64,000 nucleotides of DNA from Leptotrichia massiliensis (GCF_900104625.1 NZ_FNVZ01000005.1:496001-560000), one strand, 5' to 3'; positions 46,078 to 55,083 are shown, numbered from the stretch's first letter. Notes: generated by a model from the sequence alone, not told the origin. Numbers and translations are program-made.

Positions 46078-47625
46078 ATGGCATTTTTATTAGGAAATTT
46101 TATTCCGATATCGAGTGTTTTGCTAATTATTTTTGTACTTTCGCTTGTTGGATTTATTCGTGTTCCGATGGATAGGGCAGCATTTATAAGTGGATTTAAA
46201 AGAAGAGTTGTGACTGGGAAATTGGCTTTTTATTTGAGATATTTTGAAAGAGTGGATTATCTAGATCTATCGTTATTTTCTGTAGATGTTAACACTTCGG
46301 TTTTTGTTCCAACAAATGATTTTATCAATATAAAAGCTGATGCAATTGTAAAACTACAAATTTCACAAGAGCCAGAAATTTTGAATATTGCTTCTAAAAA
46401 CTTTTTAAATAAAAAAAGTGAATATATTGGTGAATCTGTAAAGGAAGTGCTGGAAGGAAATTTACGTGAAATTATAGGACAAATGAACTTGAAGGATATG
46501 GTTCAAAATAGAAAAGAATTTAATGTGAAAGTTCAAGAAAATGTATCCCCAGACTTACGGGAAATGGGTCTTGTCGTAGTTTCATTTGCTGTACAGTCGT
46601 TTATGGATGAAAAAGGGGTAATTGATAATTTAGGAATTGAAAATATTTCAAAAATTTCAAAAGACGCAAGTATCGCCAAAGCACAGGCTGAAAAGGAAAT
46701 TGCTATTGCAAAAGCTAATGCAGATAAAGAAGCAAAGGACATTGAATTAAAAGTAGCAGAAGAAATTGCTGAAAAAACAAATAAACTAGAAATAAAAAAA
46801 GCAGATTTAAAAATTGAGTCAGATACGAAAAAAGCCTCTGCAGATATGACTTATCAACTAGAAACTGAAAGAAAAAGAAAAGAACTGGAAGAAGTTCAGG
46901 GGGAAAGTAACTTTACTCGTGAAACACAGGCAATAAAAACAAATCAGGCAAAATTAGAAGCTGAAATCAAAGTAGATAATCAAATAAAATCGGATGCAGA
47001 ACTTTATAGAAAGACGAAACAGGCTGAAAGTAAACTGATTGAAGAACAAAGAGAAGCCGAAGCAATCCTTTACCAAAAGACGAAAGAAGCTGAAGCCTTG
47101 AAAATAATGGCACAACAGGAGGGAGAAGCTATGAAAATCAAAGCACAAGCTGATTCTGAAAGTATAAAATTAAAGGCTCAAGCAGAAGCAGAAAGTATTA
47201 AATTAAAAGCATTGGCAGAAGCTCAAAGTAAACGTGAAATAGGACTTGCTGAAGCTGAAGCAATAAAAGCAAAAGCTCTTGCTGAAGCCGAAGGAATAGA
47301 TAAAAAAGCTGATGCAATGAAAAAATATGGAAATGCCGCAATTATGGAAATGTACTTTAAAGCACTGCCAGAAATTTCAAAAAATGTTGCTGCTCCACTT
47401 AATAATATTGATAAAATAACGATGTATGGTGATGGAAATACTTCTAAATTAGTTGGAGATATTACAAAATCAATTGCTCAAATTAATGATGGTATTACAG
47501 ATTCAACAGGAATTGATTTAAAATCTGTATTGGCTGGAATGCTGGGAGGAAAAATAATTTCTGATAAAGAAAAACTAGATTCTGAAACTAAGGATAATAT
47601 TAATTCTGAAAAAAATAAGAAATAA
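46078..47625 (+). CDS. Flotillin-like SPFH-domain membrane scaffold protein
   Basis: This 515-residue protein has an N-terminal membrane segment (VLLIIFVLSLVGFI) and an SPFH/band-7 domain (about 25-190; GKLAFYLRYFERVDYLDLSLFSVDVN). A long Ala/Glu/Lys-rich coiled coil (about 195-430) contains the flotillin-type repeats AEAE (KLKAQAEAESIKLKALAEA). The C-terminal part has GNAAIMEMYFKALPEI, as in flotillins. It should assemble membrane microdomain scaffolds. ATG 46078 has AAGGAG 9 bp upstream and is better than TTG 46069. The usual NfeD partner gene is absent next to it. Confidence 0.92.
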   Translation: MAFLLGNFIPISSVLLIIFVLSLVGFIRVPMDRAAFISGFKRRVVTGKLAFYLRYFERVDYLDLSLFSVDVNTSVFVPTNDFINIKADAIVKLQISQEPEILNIASKNFLNKKSEYIGESVKEVLEGNLREIIGQMNLKDMVQNRKEFNVKVQENVSPDLREMGLVVVSFAVQSFMDEKGVIDNLGIENISKISKDASIAKAQAEKEIAIAKANADKEAKDIELKVAEEIAEKTNKLEIKKADLKIESDTKKASADMTYQLETERKRKELEEVQGESNFTRETQAIKTNQAKLEAEIKVDNQIKSDAELYRKTKQAESKLIEEQREAEAILYQKTKEAEALKIMAQQEGEAMKIKAQADSESIKLKAQAEAESIKLKALAEAQSKREIGLAEAEAIKAKALAEAEGIDKKADAMKKYGNAAIMEMYFKALPEISKNVAAPLNNIDKITMYGDGNTSKLVGDITKSIAQINDGITDSTGIDLKSVLAGMLGGKIISDKEKLDSETKDNINSEKNKK

Positions 47626-47649
47626 TAAATGATTTGTCTACAAAAATAA

Positions 47650-47702
47650 TAGGGACTATTTTTCTAAAAAGTTAATTTTTTAGGACTTAGTCTTTTTTTT
47701 CT
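47650..47702 (+). terminator. Terminator after the flotillin-like gene
   Basis: GGGACTATTTTTCTAAAAA pairs with TTTTTTAGGACTTAGTCT with small internal loops, and T8 follows. Confidence 0.65.
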
Positions 47703-48121
47703 TAAAATTTATTTCTAAAAGATTTTTTAAGATATTGAGAATTGAAAAGTTTTAATGAATTTTAAACTATTTATATGGTAATACTTTTAAAGCTCTATAT
47801 TGTTTTGAAATATGAATAACAAAGAATTCAAATGGCATTTTTTGGTCTCTACAAAAAAAATTAATGAAATTTAATAATGAATATGGTATAATTAAAACAA
47901 TTAATTTTATAGATACTTGATTTTTAAATAAAAATTAAGAGTTTTAAGAGAAATGTTATTTTAAAAATAATGAAAAATGAATAAAAAAGGGAGAAGTTTA
48001 ATTTTTTTACTCAGAAAAATATTAAAGTTTAGATAGAATAGTTACAATTTTTAATTATTGCTAATTTTTTATATCAAAATTAAGAATGAAATAAAGATAA
48101 TATCTAAATTTAGGAGAAGGG
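47703..48121 (+). promoter_or_regulatory. Promoter and long leader of the Hsp70-like operon
   Basis: TGGTATAAT (47884-47892) is an extended -10 with only a weak -35 (ATGAAA near 47864). The implied leader is about 220 bases, AT-rich and without a CIRCE element (no TTAGCACTC). A 19-codon ORF at 47977 lacks a ribosome binding site. No other feature is visible in this gap. Confidence 0.5.
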
Positions 48122-48730
48122 ATGAAAATTATGAAAAAAGAGGAGATGGAAGAAAAGGGAAATATTAATTGGAAAGTTGAACACAGTGATAATAATAGAA
48201 TTGATGAAATATTAGAAAATATTGAAAATATTAATACTAAGCTAGATGGAATGAATGAATTATTTTTGAAAAAAATTCAGAGTACGAGTTTTGAAAAAGA
48301 AATTGCGGATAAACTTCACAAAGAAATTCAAGAATATAGGAATGATTTACATTTTCAGCTTATAAAGCCTCTTATATTTGATTTGATAAACATGAAGGAA
48401 AGTATGAAAAGAGGTTTGGGAAATTTTAAGGAAAAAACGGATGAGGAAAAGTTAAAATTACTTCAAAGTTATATTGAAGAAATCGAAATGATTCTTGATA
48501 ACAATGATATAGAAATTTATGATACAAATAATGAGGAAAATTTAGATTTTGATGGGAAAAAGCAAAAAATAATAAAAAAAATCGACACTTCAGATAAACA
48601 ACTACATGGTAAAATTTATAATATTTTGAGTAGTGGTTATATGTACAAAGGAAAAGTAATTTTTCCTGAAAAAGTAGAAGTTTATATTCATCAAAAAGAC
48701 GAAGAAAATGATAAAATGAAGGGAGAATAA
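48122..48730 (+). CDS. GrpE-like nucleotide exchange factor of the second Hsp70 system
   Basis: This 202-residue protein has an N-terminal coiled coil (RIDEILENIENINTKLDGMNELF) and a helical middle (EIQEYRNDLHFQLIKPLIFDLINMKESM). Its C-terminus (KQLHGKIYNILSSGYMYKGKVIFPEKVEVYI) has the pattern of the GrpE beta-wing, where GYxxxxxVxxPxxVxV is conserved. Overall similarity to canonical GrpE is low, so it is a divergent relative. AGGAG lies 5 bp before ATG 48122. Its stop is followed 2 bp later by the Hsp70 start, so the two are translationally coupled, which supports the partnership. Confidence 0.78.
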   Translation: MKIMKKEEMEEKGNINWKVEHSDNNRIDEILENIENINTKLDGMNELFLKKIQSTSFEKEIADKLHKEIQEYRNDLHFQLIKPLIFDLINMKESMKRGLGNFKEKTDEEKLKLLQSYIEEIEMILDNNDIEIYDTNNEENLDFDGKKQKIIKKIDTSDKQLHGKIYNILSSGYMYKGKVIFPEKVEVYIHQKDEENDKMKGE

Positions 48731-48732
48731 AA

Positions 48733-50385
48733 ATGTCAAAATATGTGTTTGGAATTGATTTGGGAACAACGTATTCATGTATAGCACGGGTAGATGATAC
48801 GGCAAGAGCGGAAGTGATAAAAAATAATGATGGAGACAATATAACACCTTCTGTGGTTGCGTTTGAAGGAGATAATGTTATTGTTGGAGCTGATGCAAAA
48901 GCTGAAGCAGTATTAAATCCCGAAACAACAGTTATGCTCGTAAAAACGTTGATGGGAAAAACTGATTTTGCAATTAACTATAATGGGGAAGATAAGACGC
49001 CTGAGGAAATTTCAGCATTTATCTTGAGAAAATTAACACAAGATGCGTCAGAACAGCTAGGAGTGGAAGTTAAAGATGTTGTAATAACTTGTCCAGCTTA
49101 TTTTGGTACAGCAGAACGTACAGCCACAAAAAATGCGGGTAAAATTGCAGGGCTAAATGTGTTGGAAATCATAAGTGAGCCAACAGCAGCAGCACTATAT
49201 TATGGATGTGCAAAGGAACAGGATGAAAAAACAATTTTAATCTATGATCTTGGCGGTGGAACATTTGATGTAACCATTATGAGAATAAGTGCTGATAAAA
49301 TTGAAGTTATTTGTTCAGATGGAGACCATGATTTAGGTGGGAAAAACTGGGATGAGGTATTAATTGGATATTTAGCTAATCAGTTTGTCGAAAAAATAGG
49401 TTATGATATTGAATTTGACGAATATGCAAAACAAGATTTACGATTGAAGGCAGAAAAAATAAAAAAACAATTAACTTCGAGAAGTCAAGCTGGAGATATG
49501 TTGGAAGTTATGGGAAATAGAGAAAAAGTGACAATAACTAGAGATGAATTTGATGAAATAACATCTACTCTATTAAATGAAACATTGAAGAAAACTAAAG
49601 AAGCTATTGAAGTTGCAAAAAATAAAGGATATGATGTAATTGATGAGATTCTGTTGGTTGGTGGTTCTACGAGAATGCCGCAAGTTAAGAAAGCACTTGC
49701 CAAAAATTTCAGTGAAATTGAAATTAAAATTCTTGAACCAGATGAAGCTGTAGCAAAAGGGGCAGCAATTCATGCTGTAAATGTTTATGTAAACAATCAA
49801 AAAAGTCTTACAGCGAAGGACTTTGAATCAAATGAAGAAGTGAAAGTTACAGTTAATGGCGATGAAAAAGAGCTGAAAGCACAAGATTATAAGGAAAATT
49901 TAACATTTTCTCCTGAAATGATGAGTATTGGTGGAAATACGAGAGAAATTGTTATAGCAACAACAAAAAGTTTTGCTGTAAAAGTAGAAAATAAAGAAGG
50001 AATTAAAAGTTGTTTTAATATGATAATAAAAAACGAAGCAATGCCTAGTGGATTTTTGGAAGTATCAGGTAATTTTAGTACACTTTATGATAATCAAGCT
50101 ACAGTTGACATTGAAATATATGAAAATGATTACATGGATAAATATTTTGAAGTGGATGAGGATTTGAAAATAGGAGATGCAGTGTTAGAATTACCTAAAA
50201 ATACACCTGCTGGCTCGCCAGTTGAAATTACTCTTAAATTAAATAAAGAAGGGATTTTAGAAGTAAAAGGATTAGATAAAACTGGAAATAAGCAAGTTAA
50301 TGTAAAATTTGAAACAAAAGGTGTAATGACAAAGGAAGAGTTAGAAAGATTGACACAAAAATCACAGGGAATAGCCGTATTATAG
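48733..50385 (+). CDS. Non-canonical Hsp70 (DnaK-like) lacking the helical lid
   Basis: This 550-residue protein has a complete Hsp70 ATPase domain: FGIDLGTTYSCIARVDD, VITCPAYFGTAERTATKNAG, ISEPTAAALYYG, LIYDLGGGTFDVTIMRI and EILLVGGSTRMPQVKKAL. The region from about 365 to 530 is a divergent beta-type substrate domain. The interdomain linker lacks the DVLLLD pattern (it reads MSIGGNTREIVIATTKSF), and the protein stops soon after the beta part, so the C-terminal helical lid of DnaK (about 638 residues) is missing. It is therefore not the housekeeping dnaK. It is flanked by a GrpE-like gene and a membrane J-like gene. Confidence 0.93.
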   Translation: MSKYVFGIDLGTTYSCIARVDDTARAEVIKNNDGDNITPSVVAFEGDNVIVGADAKAEAVLNPETTVMLVKTLMGKTDFAINYNGEDKTPEEISAFILRKLTQDASEQLGVEVKDVVITCPAYFGTAERTATKNAGKIAGLNVLEIISEPTAAALYYGCAKEQDEKTILIYDLGGGTFDVTIMRISADKIEVICSDGDHDLGGKNWDEVLIGYLANQFVEKIGYDIEFDEYAKQDLRLKAEKIKKQLTSRSQAGDMLEVMGNREKVTITRDEFDEITSTLLNETLKKTKEAIEVAKNKGYDVIDEILLVGGSTRMPQVKKALAKNFSEIEIKILEPDEAVAKGAAIHAVNVYVNNQKSLTAKDFESNEEVKVTVNGDEKELKAQDYKENLTFSPEMMSIGGNTREIVIATTKSFAVKVENKEGIKSCFNMIIKNEAMPSGFLEVSGNFSTLYDNQATVDIEIYENDYMDKYFEVDEDLKIGDAVLELPKNTPAGSPVEITLKLNKEGILEVKGLDKTGNKQVNVKFETKGVMTKEELERLTQKSQGIAVL

Positions 50386-50531
50386 TAAATTCTTAATAAT
50401 GATTAACATATTTGAGTTTAAAATTGAACTGATAAATACTAAATAATTTAGTAGTATGAAATAACAAAATTATAGTTTTATAATTGCAAATTCAAAATAA
50501 TTTTCTATGGAAGGAGGAAGAAGTTTAAAAA

Positions 50532-52298
50532 ATGGCAGAAGAGAACAAAAAAATAGCCAAAATACGCAATAATTGGTATGAAATACTTGAATTAGAATAT
50601 TATCCAGTTCCTGAAGAAAATGAAAAAAAGATAGAAGCTAGAATTGAAGAGAAAAAGCGGCATTGGTTGGCAAAAGAAAGCGATCCATTTGATGGAAAAA
50701 AATATAAAAAATATAATAATTTGGCCAAAAGTGGCATTATACAGAAAGAAATGCTAGATGAAACTAAAAGAAAAGAACTTATCGAAGACGCACAACAAAA
50801 GCTATTTGAACCAATAGACGACTTTTTAAAATATCTTGGTGGAGTTACAGTTACTGAAAAAATAGTAACAGAGATTGCTAATAAAACTCGAAGGAAGGAA
50901 AATCTTGTACGAGAACGGATAGAAAAAAGCGGATTAAAAATAGAACAAAAAGAATACGATGTGAAAGTATACCAAAAATTTTTGAAATATGTTCATATAA
51001 AATTTGATGAGTTTTATGAATTTTCAGCATTTGAGAAGTATCTAGAAATATTAAGCAAGGATAATTTATATGATTTTTTGGTTTCAGAAGGACTGAATAT
51101 AAAAAATTTAATACAACAGCAAATTGATGACAATCGAAAAAAATTGATTAAGTTTGACAATGAAACTTCTGCCAAAAAAAAGCTATATAGTGCTTGTGAA
51201 TTAATGTTAAATGATAAAAATAAAATAAAAAAATATGATGATTATTTGCAGCATTTAAAGTATTTGAAAGTGTACAAGGAATTAGAGAAAATAGAGCAGG
51301 TTCATAATTTAACAAAAAATAAAATTCCTGCTAACGAATGTATTCATAAAATTGATAAAATATTAAAAAATAAGAATGAAGCACAAAACATTGTAATTGG
51401 ATTTTGTAAAGAAAATAAAATACCATATATAACTTCAAATATTTCAAATAAAACAAATGAAAATATTGAAAGTAATAAATCTAAACGAGAAATAAGACAA
51501 AGCAGATATGCCGAAAAATCAGAAAATTTGTGTATTGAAGCTCTAAGAGCTATAAAAAAATCTAAGTTTGCAGAAGCACAAAAATATTTGAATGATGCGA
51601 AATTATACTGGGCTGAAAATTCATCAATCACTGTATTGCAAGAAAAATTAGATGAAGTTAAACGAGAAAAACTACAAGCGAATAAAAGTAGTAATACTGT
51701 AAATCAAATAAATAAAAGTATCAGAATTAGTCATAAAAAAGAGGTTAAAACATATACACGTAATAATAATAAAAATGGTATAAATATTATTTTTTCAATA
51801 ATATTAATAGTATTTTGTTTAACAATTTATTGGATAACAACATCATTGGGATCTTCTGAAATACAAGGAAATCAAGAGGATACAGAATTAGACAATGAAA
51901 ATATAATTTCAACTGTGGGAGAACAAAAAATAATACCTTTAGAGCCAAATGCTATTTTTTCTGTTACAACAAATAATCTTTATTACAGTGGAAAAACAGA
52001 TACATATTTAGAACAAACAGCAATGGTAGGAAATAGTAACATAGGAAACTATACTTCATTAGTTATAGAAAAATTTTCTAAAAACAGATACGATATGTTG
52101 CTCGAAAATGGAGTAAAAAACAGAGTGTTTAAATTTAAATGTGGAGTAAAGTTAAAAGCTAAAGGAACAACATTATTTGTTGAGAATGCTGAAGATGTTG
52201 TAAGCTTTAAAAATAAAAACATTGCGGAAGAAAATGCACACATTAAAGAAAACAAAGGATGTTTTACTGATTTTATAAAAGTCAAAGAGAATAATTAA
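50532..52298 (+). CDS. Membrane protein with degenerate J-domain-like N-terminus
   Basis: This 588-residue protein opens with NWYEILELEYYPVPEENEKKIEARIEEKKRHW, which resembles helices I and II of a J-domain (YEILG...). The HPD motif is absent where it should follow. A long Lys/Glu-rich helical region (about 80-400) comes next. One membrane segment (IIFSIILIVFCLTIYWITTSLG, about 417-438) separates it from a C-terminal domain of about 140 residues on the far side. It could tether the Hsp70 to the inner membrane and sense an outside signal. The 146-bp gap upstream holds a hairpin (ATACTAAA/TTTAGTAGTAT) without a T-tract. Family unknown to me. Confidence 0.7.
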   Translation: MAEENKKIAKIRNNWYEILELEYYPVPEENEKKIEARIEEKKRHWLAKESDPFDGKKYKKYNNLAKSGIIQKEMLDETKRKELIEDAQQKLFEPIDDFLKYLGGVTVTEKIVTEIANKTRRKENLVRERIEKSGLKIEQKEYDVKVYQKFLKYVHIKFDEFYEFSAFEKYLEILSKDNLYDFLVSEGLNIKNLIQQQIDDNRKKLIKFDNETSAKKKLYSACELMLNDKNKIKKYDDYLQHLKYLKVYKELEKIEQVHNLTKNKIPANECIHKIDKILKNKNEAQNIVIGFCKENKIPYITSNISNKTNENIESNKSKREIRQSRYAEKSENLCIEALRAIKKSKFAEAQKYLNDAKLYWAENSSITVLQEKLDEVKREKLQANKSSNTVNQINKSIRISHKKEVKTYTRNNNKNGINIIFSIILIVFCLTIYWITTSLGSSEIQGNQEDTELDNENIISTVGEQKIIPLEPNAIFSVTTNNLYYSGKTDTYLEQTAMVGNSNIGNYTSLVIEKFSKNRYDMLLENGVKNRVFKFKCGVKLKAKGTTLFVENAEDVVSFKNKNIAEENAHIKENKGCFTDFIKVKENN

Positions 52299-52364
52299 AA
52301 TAAAAGTTTTTTTTAATATATACAAATCAAAACATGTTATCTTATAGTATTCCATATTTTTTTA

Positions 52365-52373
52365 TGGTATAAT
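52365..52373 (+). promoter_or_regulatory. Extended -10 promoter upstream of the HsdS/HsdM-like pair
   Basis: TGGTATAAT sits about 38 bp before the HsdS-like start. The -35 is weak (TTATAG near 52342). The pair may therefore be expressed apart from, as well as with, the Hsp70 genes. Confidence 0.6.
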
Positions 52374-52410
52374 ATTTACAGAAGCAGGAAATGGAAAAGG
52401 AAGTGAAAAA

Positions 52411-52998
52411 ATGAAATTAGGGGATAATGTAGATATAATAGCACCATTAAATGTAAAAACAGCCGATTCAAAGACTGGCTATCTTTTATTAAATCCAACC
52501 CTTGTAAATAATGGAAAGATAGAAAGTTTTGAAAATGCAGAAGTTCCAGAAAGATATAGAGATGGAAAAAATAAAATAAATGAAAAATATTTTGTAAGAA
52601 AAAATGATGTACTATTTCAAGCTAAGGGAAGTAAAATAGAAGTTGTATATGTGGATAAAGATTATGAAAATGTATTACCAGCTACACTTTATTTTATTTT
52701 GAGAGCAAATGAAAAGGTAAATCCTAAATACCTGCAATGGCTTTTGAAAACAGAGTTATTATTGCTTTATTTTGAAAAAAAATACAAGACAATGAGTGCT
52801 GTAAGGGCAGTAAACAAAACTGATATTGTAGAGCTTGATATAGACTTGCCTGAAAGAGAAGTACAAGATAGAATGGTAGAAATAATAAATAATTTTGAAA
52901 CAGAAGAAGAAAGCACAATGGAATATTTACAGCTTAAGAAAAAGTATATAGAAGAAAAAATTCTGGCGGAAAATAAGGTGATAATAAATGAAGAATAA
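52411..52998 (+). CDS. Half-size HsdS-like DNA specificity protein (one TRD)
   Basis: This 195-residue protein resembles one half of a type I restriction specificity subunit. A target-recognition domain (about 1-150) starts MKLGDNVDII and has YFVRKNDVLFQAKGSKIEVVYV, the HsdS pattern in which a cargo of 'G-D-V-L' residues is followed by 'GS'. A C-terminal helix (EREVQDRMVEIINNFETEEE...) matches the conserved coiled-coil spacer. Full HsdS has two TRDs and about 400 residues, so this half would need to dimerise. Its last 11 bases overlap the HsdM-like gene. Type I-like DNA binding is inferred. Confidence 0.8.
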   Translation: MKLGDNVDIIAPLNVKTADSKTGYLLLNPTLVNNGKIESFENAEVPERYRDGKNKINEKYFVRKNDVLFQAKGSKIEVVYVDKDYENVLPATLYFILRANEKVNPKYLQWLLKTELLLLYFEKKYKTMSAVRAVNKTDIVELDIDLPEREVQDRMVEIINNFETEEESTMEYLQLKKKYIEEKILAENKVIINEE

Positions 52999-54118
52999 AT
53001 TTTTTGAACTTATAATGGAAGAATTGGAAAATAATAAAAATTATCAAAAATCATCAATCCTTAAAATGTCGCTTCTCTTATATATTGCTTCTGTGAGTAA
53101 AGTTGTGGGGGAAGAACTAGAAAATTTACGAGATGATAATTATTTATTTTTAGAATATTTAAACAATCTTGGATTTGAATATAATTTTCAAAGTAGTTAT
53201 TTGGAAAATATAGAAAAACTATCAAATAAGATAGATATGTTTGCAGAAACATATGATTTTGTAATTAATTATCCTGATACAGCCGAATTTATCGAAAGCT
53301 TAAAACAATCAGAAATGGATTTAAAATTAGATATTTTAAGAGGTAGATATGCAAAAATAGTCAAAAATTATGCAGATGGTGTAATTAATATGTCTATTAT
53401 GCATGATAAAAGTATTAATGAGTTATCTGCAGAGTTTTTAAATATTCAAAAGAATGAAATTTTATATAATAATGATTTTTTTGAAAATAACAATTTTTAC
53501 GGAGAGAAAATAAATAAAAATGATAAAAATACAATCATTGAGATTTTAAATGCTATGGCAAATCTCGAAAATTCAGAAAACACAGTAAAAATTTTGACAA
53601 AAAAAGAAAATAATGAAAAAACAATATATGATTTTTTTATAAAAAATAAAAAAGGAATGATTGAAAAAGACGCTTTTTATCTAATGGATAGTAACAAAAT
53701 AGAAGAAATTATAAAAATGGATAAAATAAAATGTGTTGTTTCAATGCCTTTTAATAATATATTGAAAAATCAAGTAATAATTTTTAACGATGATAAAACT
53801 AATAGAAATAATATATTATTTATTCAGGCACAAAATTTCTTTGAAAAAGGCAGTGACAAAATAAAACCTGAAAATTACAAGGAATTAGTAGAAGTTTTTA
53901 GAAGTAAAAAAGAAATAAATGGTATTTCTAGACTAATTTCAAATGAAGCAGTATTAAAAAAAGGCTGTAATTTAGATATATTAGGTTATGTCTTTAAAAC
54001 AAAAGAATATGTTGATTTGGATGAATTAAAAGCCGAAAAAGATAACATATTTAACTTAATGATTCAAAATAGAGAAAATTGTGACAATCTTATAAAAAAA
54101 TATTTGGAAGAAAAATAA
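52988..54118 (+). CDS. HsdM-like protein without methyltransferase motifs
   Basis: This 376-residue protein has a C-terminal half that follows the HsdM pattern: DKIKCVVSMPFNNIL near residue 250 (the HsdM 'AVISLPxxxF' strand), NNILFIQAQNFFEKGSDKI, ENYKELVEVFRSKKEINGISRLISNEAVLKKGCNLDILGYVF. The N-terminal half is helical. The SAM-binding glycine motif and the catalytic NPPF/Y are both absent, so it cannot methylate DNA by the known mechanism. It overlaps the HsdS-like gene by 11 bp, implying a complex. There is no HsdR. It may be a DNA-bound platform protein. Confidence 0.72.
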   Translation: MKNKFFELIMEELENNKNYQKSSILKMSLLLYIASVSKVVGEELENLRDDNYLFLEYLNNLGFEYNFQSSYLENIEKLSNKIDMFAETYDFVINYPDTAEFIESLKQSEMDLKLDILRGRYAKIVKNYADGVINMSIMHDKSINELSAEFLNIQKNEILYNNDFFENNNFYGEKINKNDKNTIIEILNAMANLENSENTVKILTKKENNEKTIYDFFIKNKKGMIEKDAFYLMDSNKIEEIIKMDKIKCVVSMPFNNILKNQVIIFNDDKTNRNNILFIQAQNFFEKGSDKIKPENYKELVEVFRSKKEINGISRLISNEAVLKKGCNLDILGYVFKTKEYVDLDELKAEKDNIFNLMIQNRENCDNLIKKYLEEK

Positions 54119-54155
54119 ATTTTATAAATAAAAAAAACGTATAAGGAGTACAAGA

Positions 54156-54947
54156 ATGAAATTATTAACAATTAATGTTCATGCATGGCTGGAAGAAAAT
54201 CAAATGGAAAAAATTGATATTTTAGCACGAGATATTGCAGAAAAGCAGTATGATGTGATAGCGATGCAGGAAGTAAATCAACTTATGAACAATCCTATAA
54301 TTTTTGATGATATAAGACAGGAAAACTATGGATGGGTACTTTTGGAAAAATTACAGGAATATACAGACACAGATTATTATTATCATTGGAGTAACTCACA
54401 TATTGGATTTAGTAAGTATAATGAAGGTGTGGCAATAATAACAAGACATAAAATAAAGGCTGAAGATGAGTTTTACTGTACTTTTGCTCAATCAGTAAGA
54501 ACAATATCTGCAAGAAGAATTGTTAGTATCACTATTGATTATAAAGGACAGGATATTGAATTTTACAGTTGTCATATGAATTTACCAAATTGTGAAACTG
54601 AAGATATGGGAGAAAATTTGAGAAATATTTTGAAAAGATCTAAAACAGATAATTTAAAAATATTAATGGGAGACTTTAATACAGATGCCAATGGAAATCC
54701 TGAAGATTATCAAAATATTTTAAACCAAGGATTATATGATACATATGTTTTAGCTGAAAAAAAAGACCATGGGGTAACTGTTGATAAAGGAATTCATGGA
54801 TGGGATCATGATAAATCTCAAAAGAGAATAGACTATATATTTAGTAATAAGGAAATAGAAGTAAAAGAAAGTAAAGTTATTTTTAATAATGAAAATAAAG
54901 GAATAATATCAGATCATTTTGGAATAGAATTGGAATTAGAAATTTAA
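54156..54947 (+). CDS. Endonuclease/exonuclease/phosphatase-family protein, MapP-like
   Basis: This 263-residue EEP-fold phosphatase has LTINVHAWLEENQ at the start, DVIAMQEVNQL, YSCHMNLP, MGDFNTDANG, RIDYIFSN and ISDHFG at the end, the usual metal and phosphate residues. Nuclease-type members are larger or differ; its position before a maltose/glucose-type PTS EIICB recalls Enterococcus MapP, which removes phosphate from maltose 6'-phosphate after PTS uptake. It starts 37 bp behind the HsdM-like gene, so it may also be co-transcribed with it. Another sugar phosphate as substrate is possible. Confidence 0.75.
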   Translation: MKLLTINVHAWLEENQMEKIDILARDIAEKQYDVIAMQEVNQLMNNPIIFDDIRQENYGWVLLEKLQEYTDTDYYYHWSNSHIGFSKYNEGVAIITRHKIKAEDEFYCTFAQSVRTISARRIVSITIDYKGQDIEFYSCHMNLPNCETEDMGENLRNILKRSKTDNLKILMGDFNTDANGNPEDYQNILNQGLYDTYVLAEKKDHGVTVDKGIHGWDHDKSQKRIDYIFSNKEIEVKESKVIFNNENKGIISDHFGIELELEI

Positions 54948-55000
54948 ATTTTGATTAATAAATGATAATTTTAAAATGAAATCATAATGTTAAACTAACA

Positions 55001-55030
55001 AAAAACCTATTAATAATCGGAGGTTTTTAA
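55001..55030 (+). terminator. Terminator after the MapP-like gene
   Basis: AAAAACCT (55001-55008) pairs with AGGTTTTT (55021-55028) across a 12-base loop. Confidence 0.7.
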
Positions 55031-55083
55031 TAACATAACGAATTTTAAAAAAAATTGATAGAAAAAAGATATACGTAAATGTA

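Noticed and set aside
47977-48036. 19-codon basic ORF in the Hsp70 operon leader
   Set aside because: It has no Shine-Dalgarno sequence and its composition is like random AT-rich sequence.
48733-50385. Identification of the Hsp70 as the housekeeping DnaK
   Set aside because: It lacks the helical lid and the standard linker, has no CIRCE element, and sits beside a divergent GrpE and an HPD-less J-like gene.
54156-54947. Exodeoxyribonuclease III or another DNA repair nuclease
   Set aside because: The fold is shared, but its position before a maltose/glucose-type PTS gene favours a sugar-phosphate phosphatase of the MapP kind.
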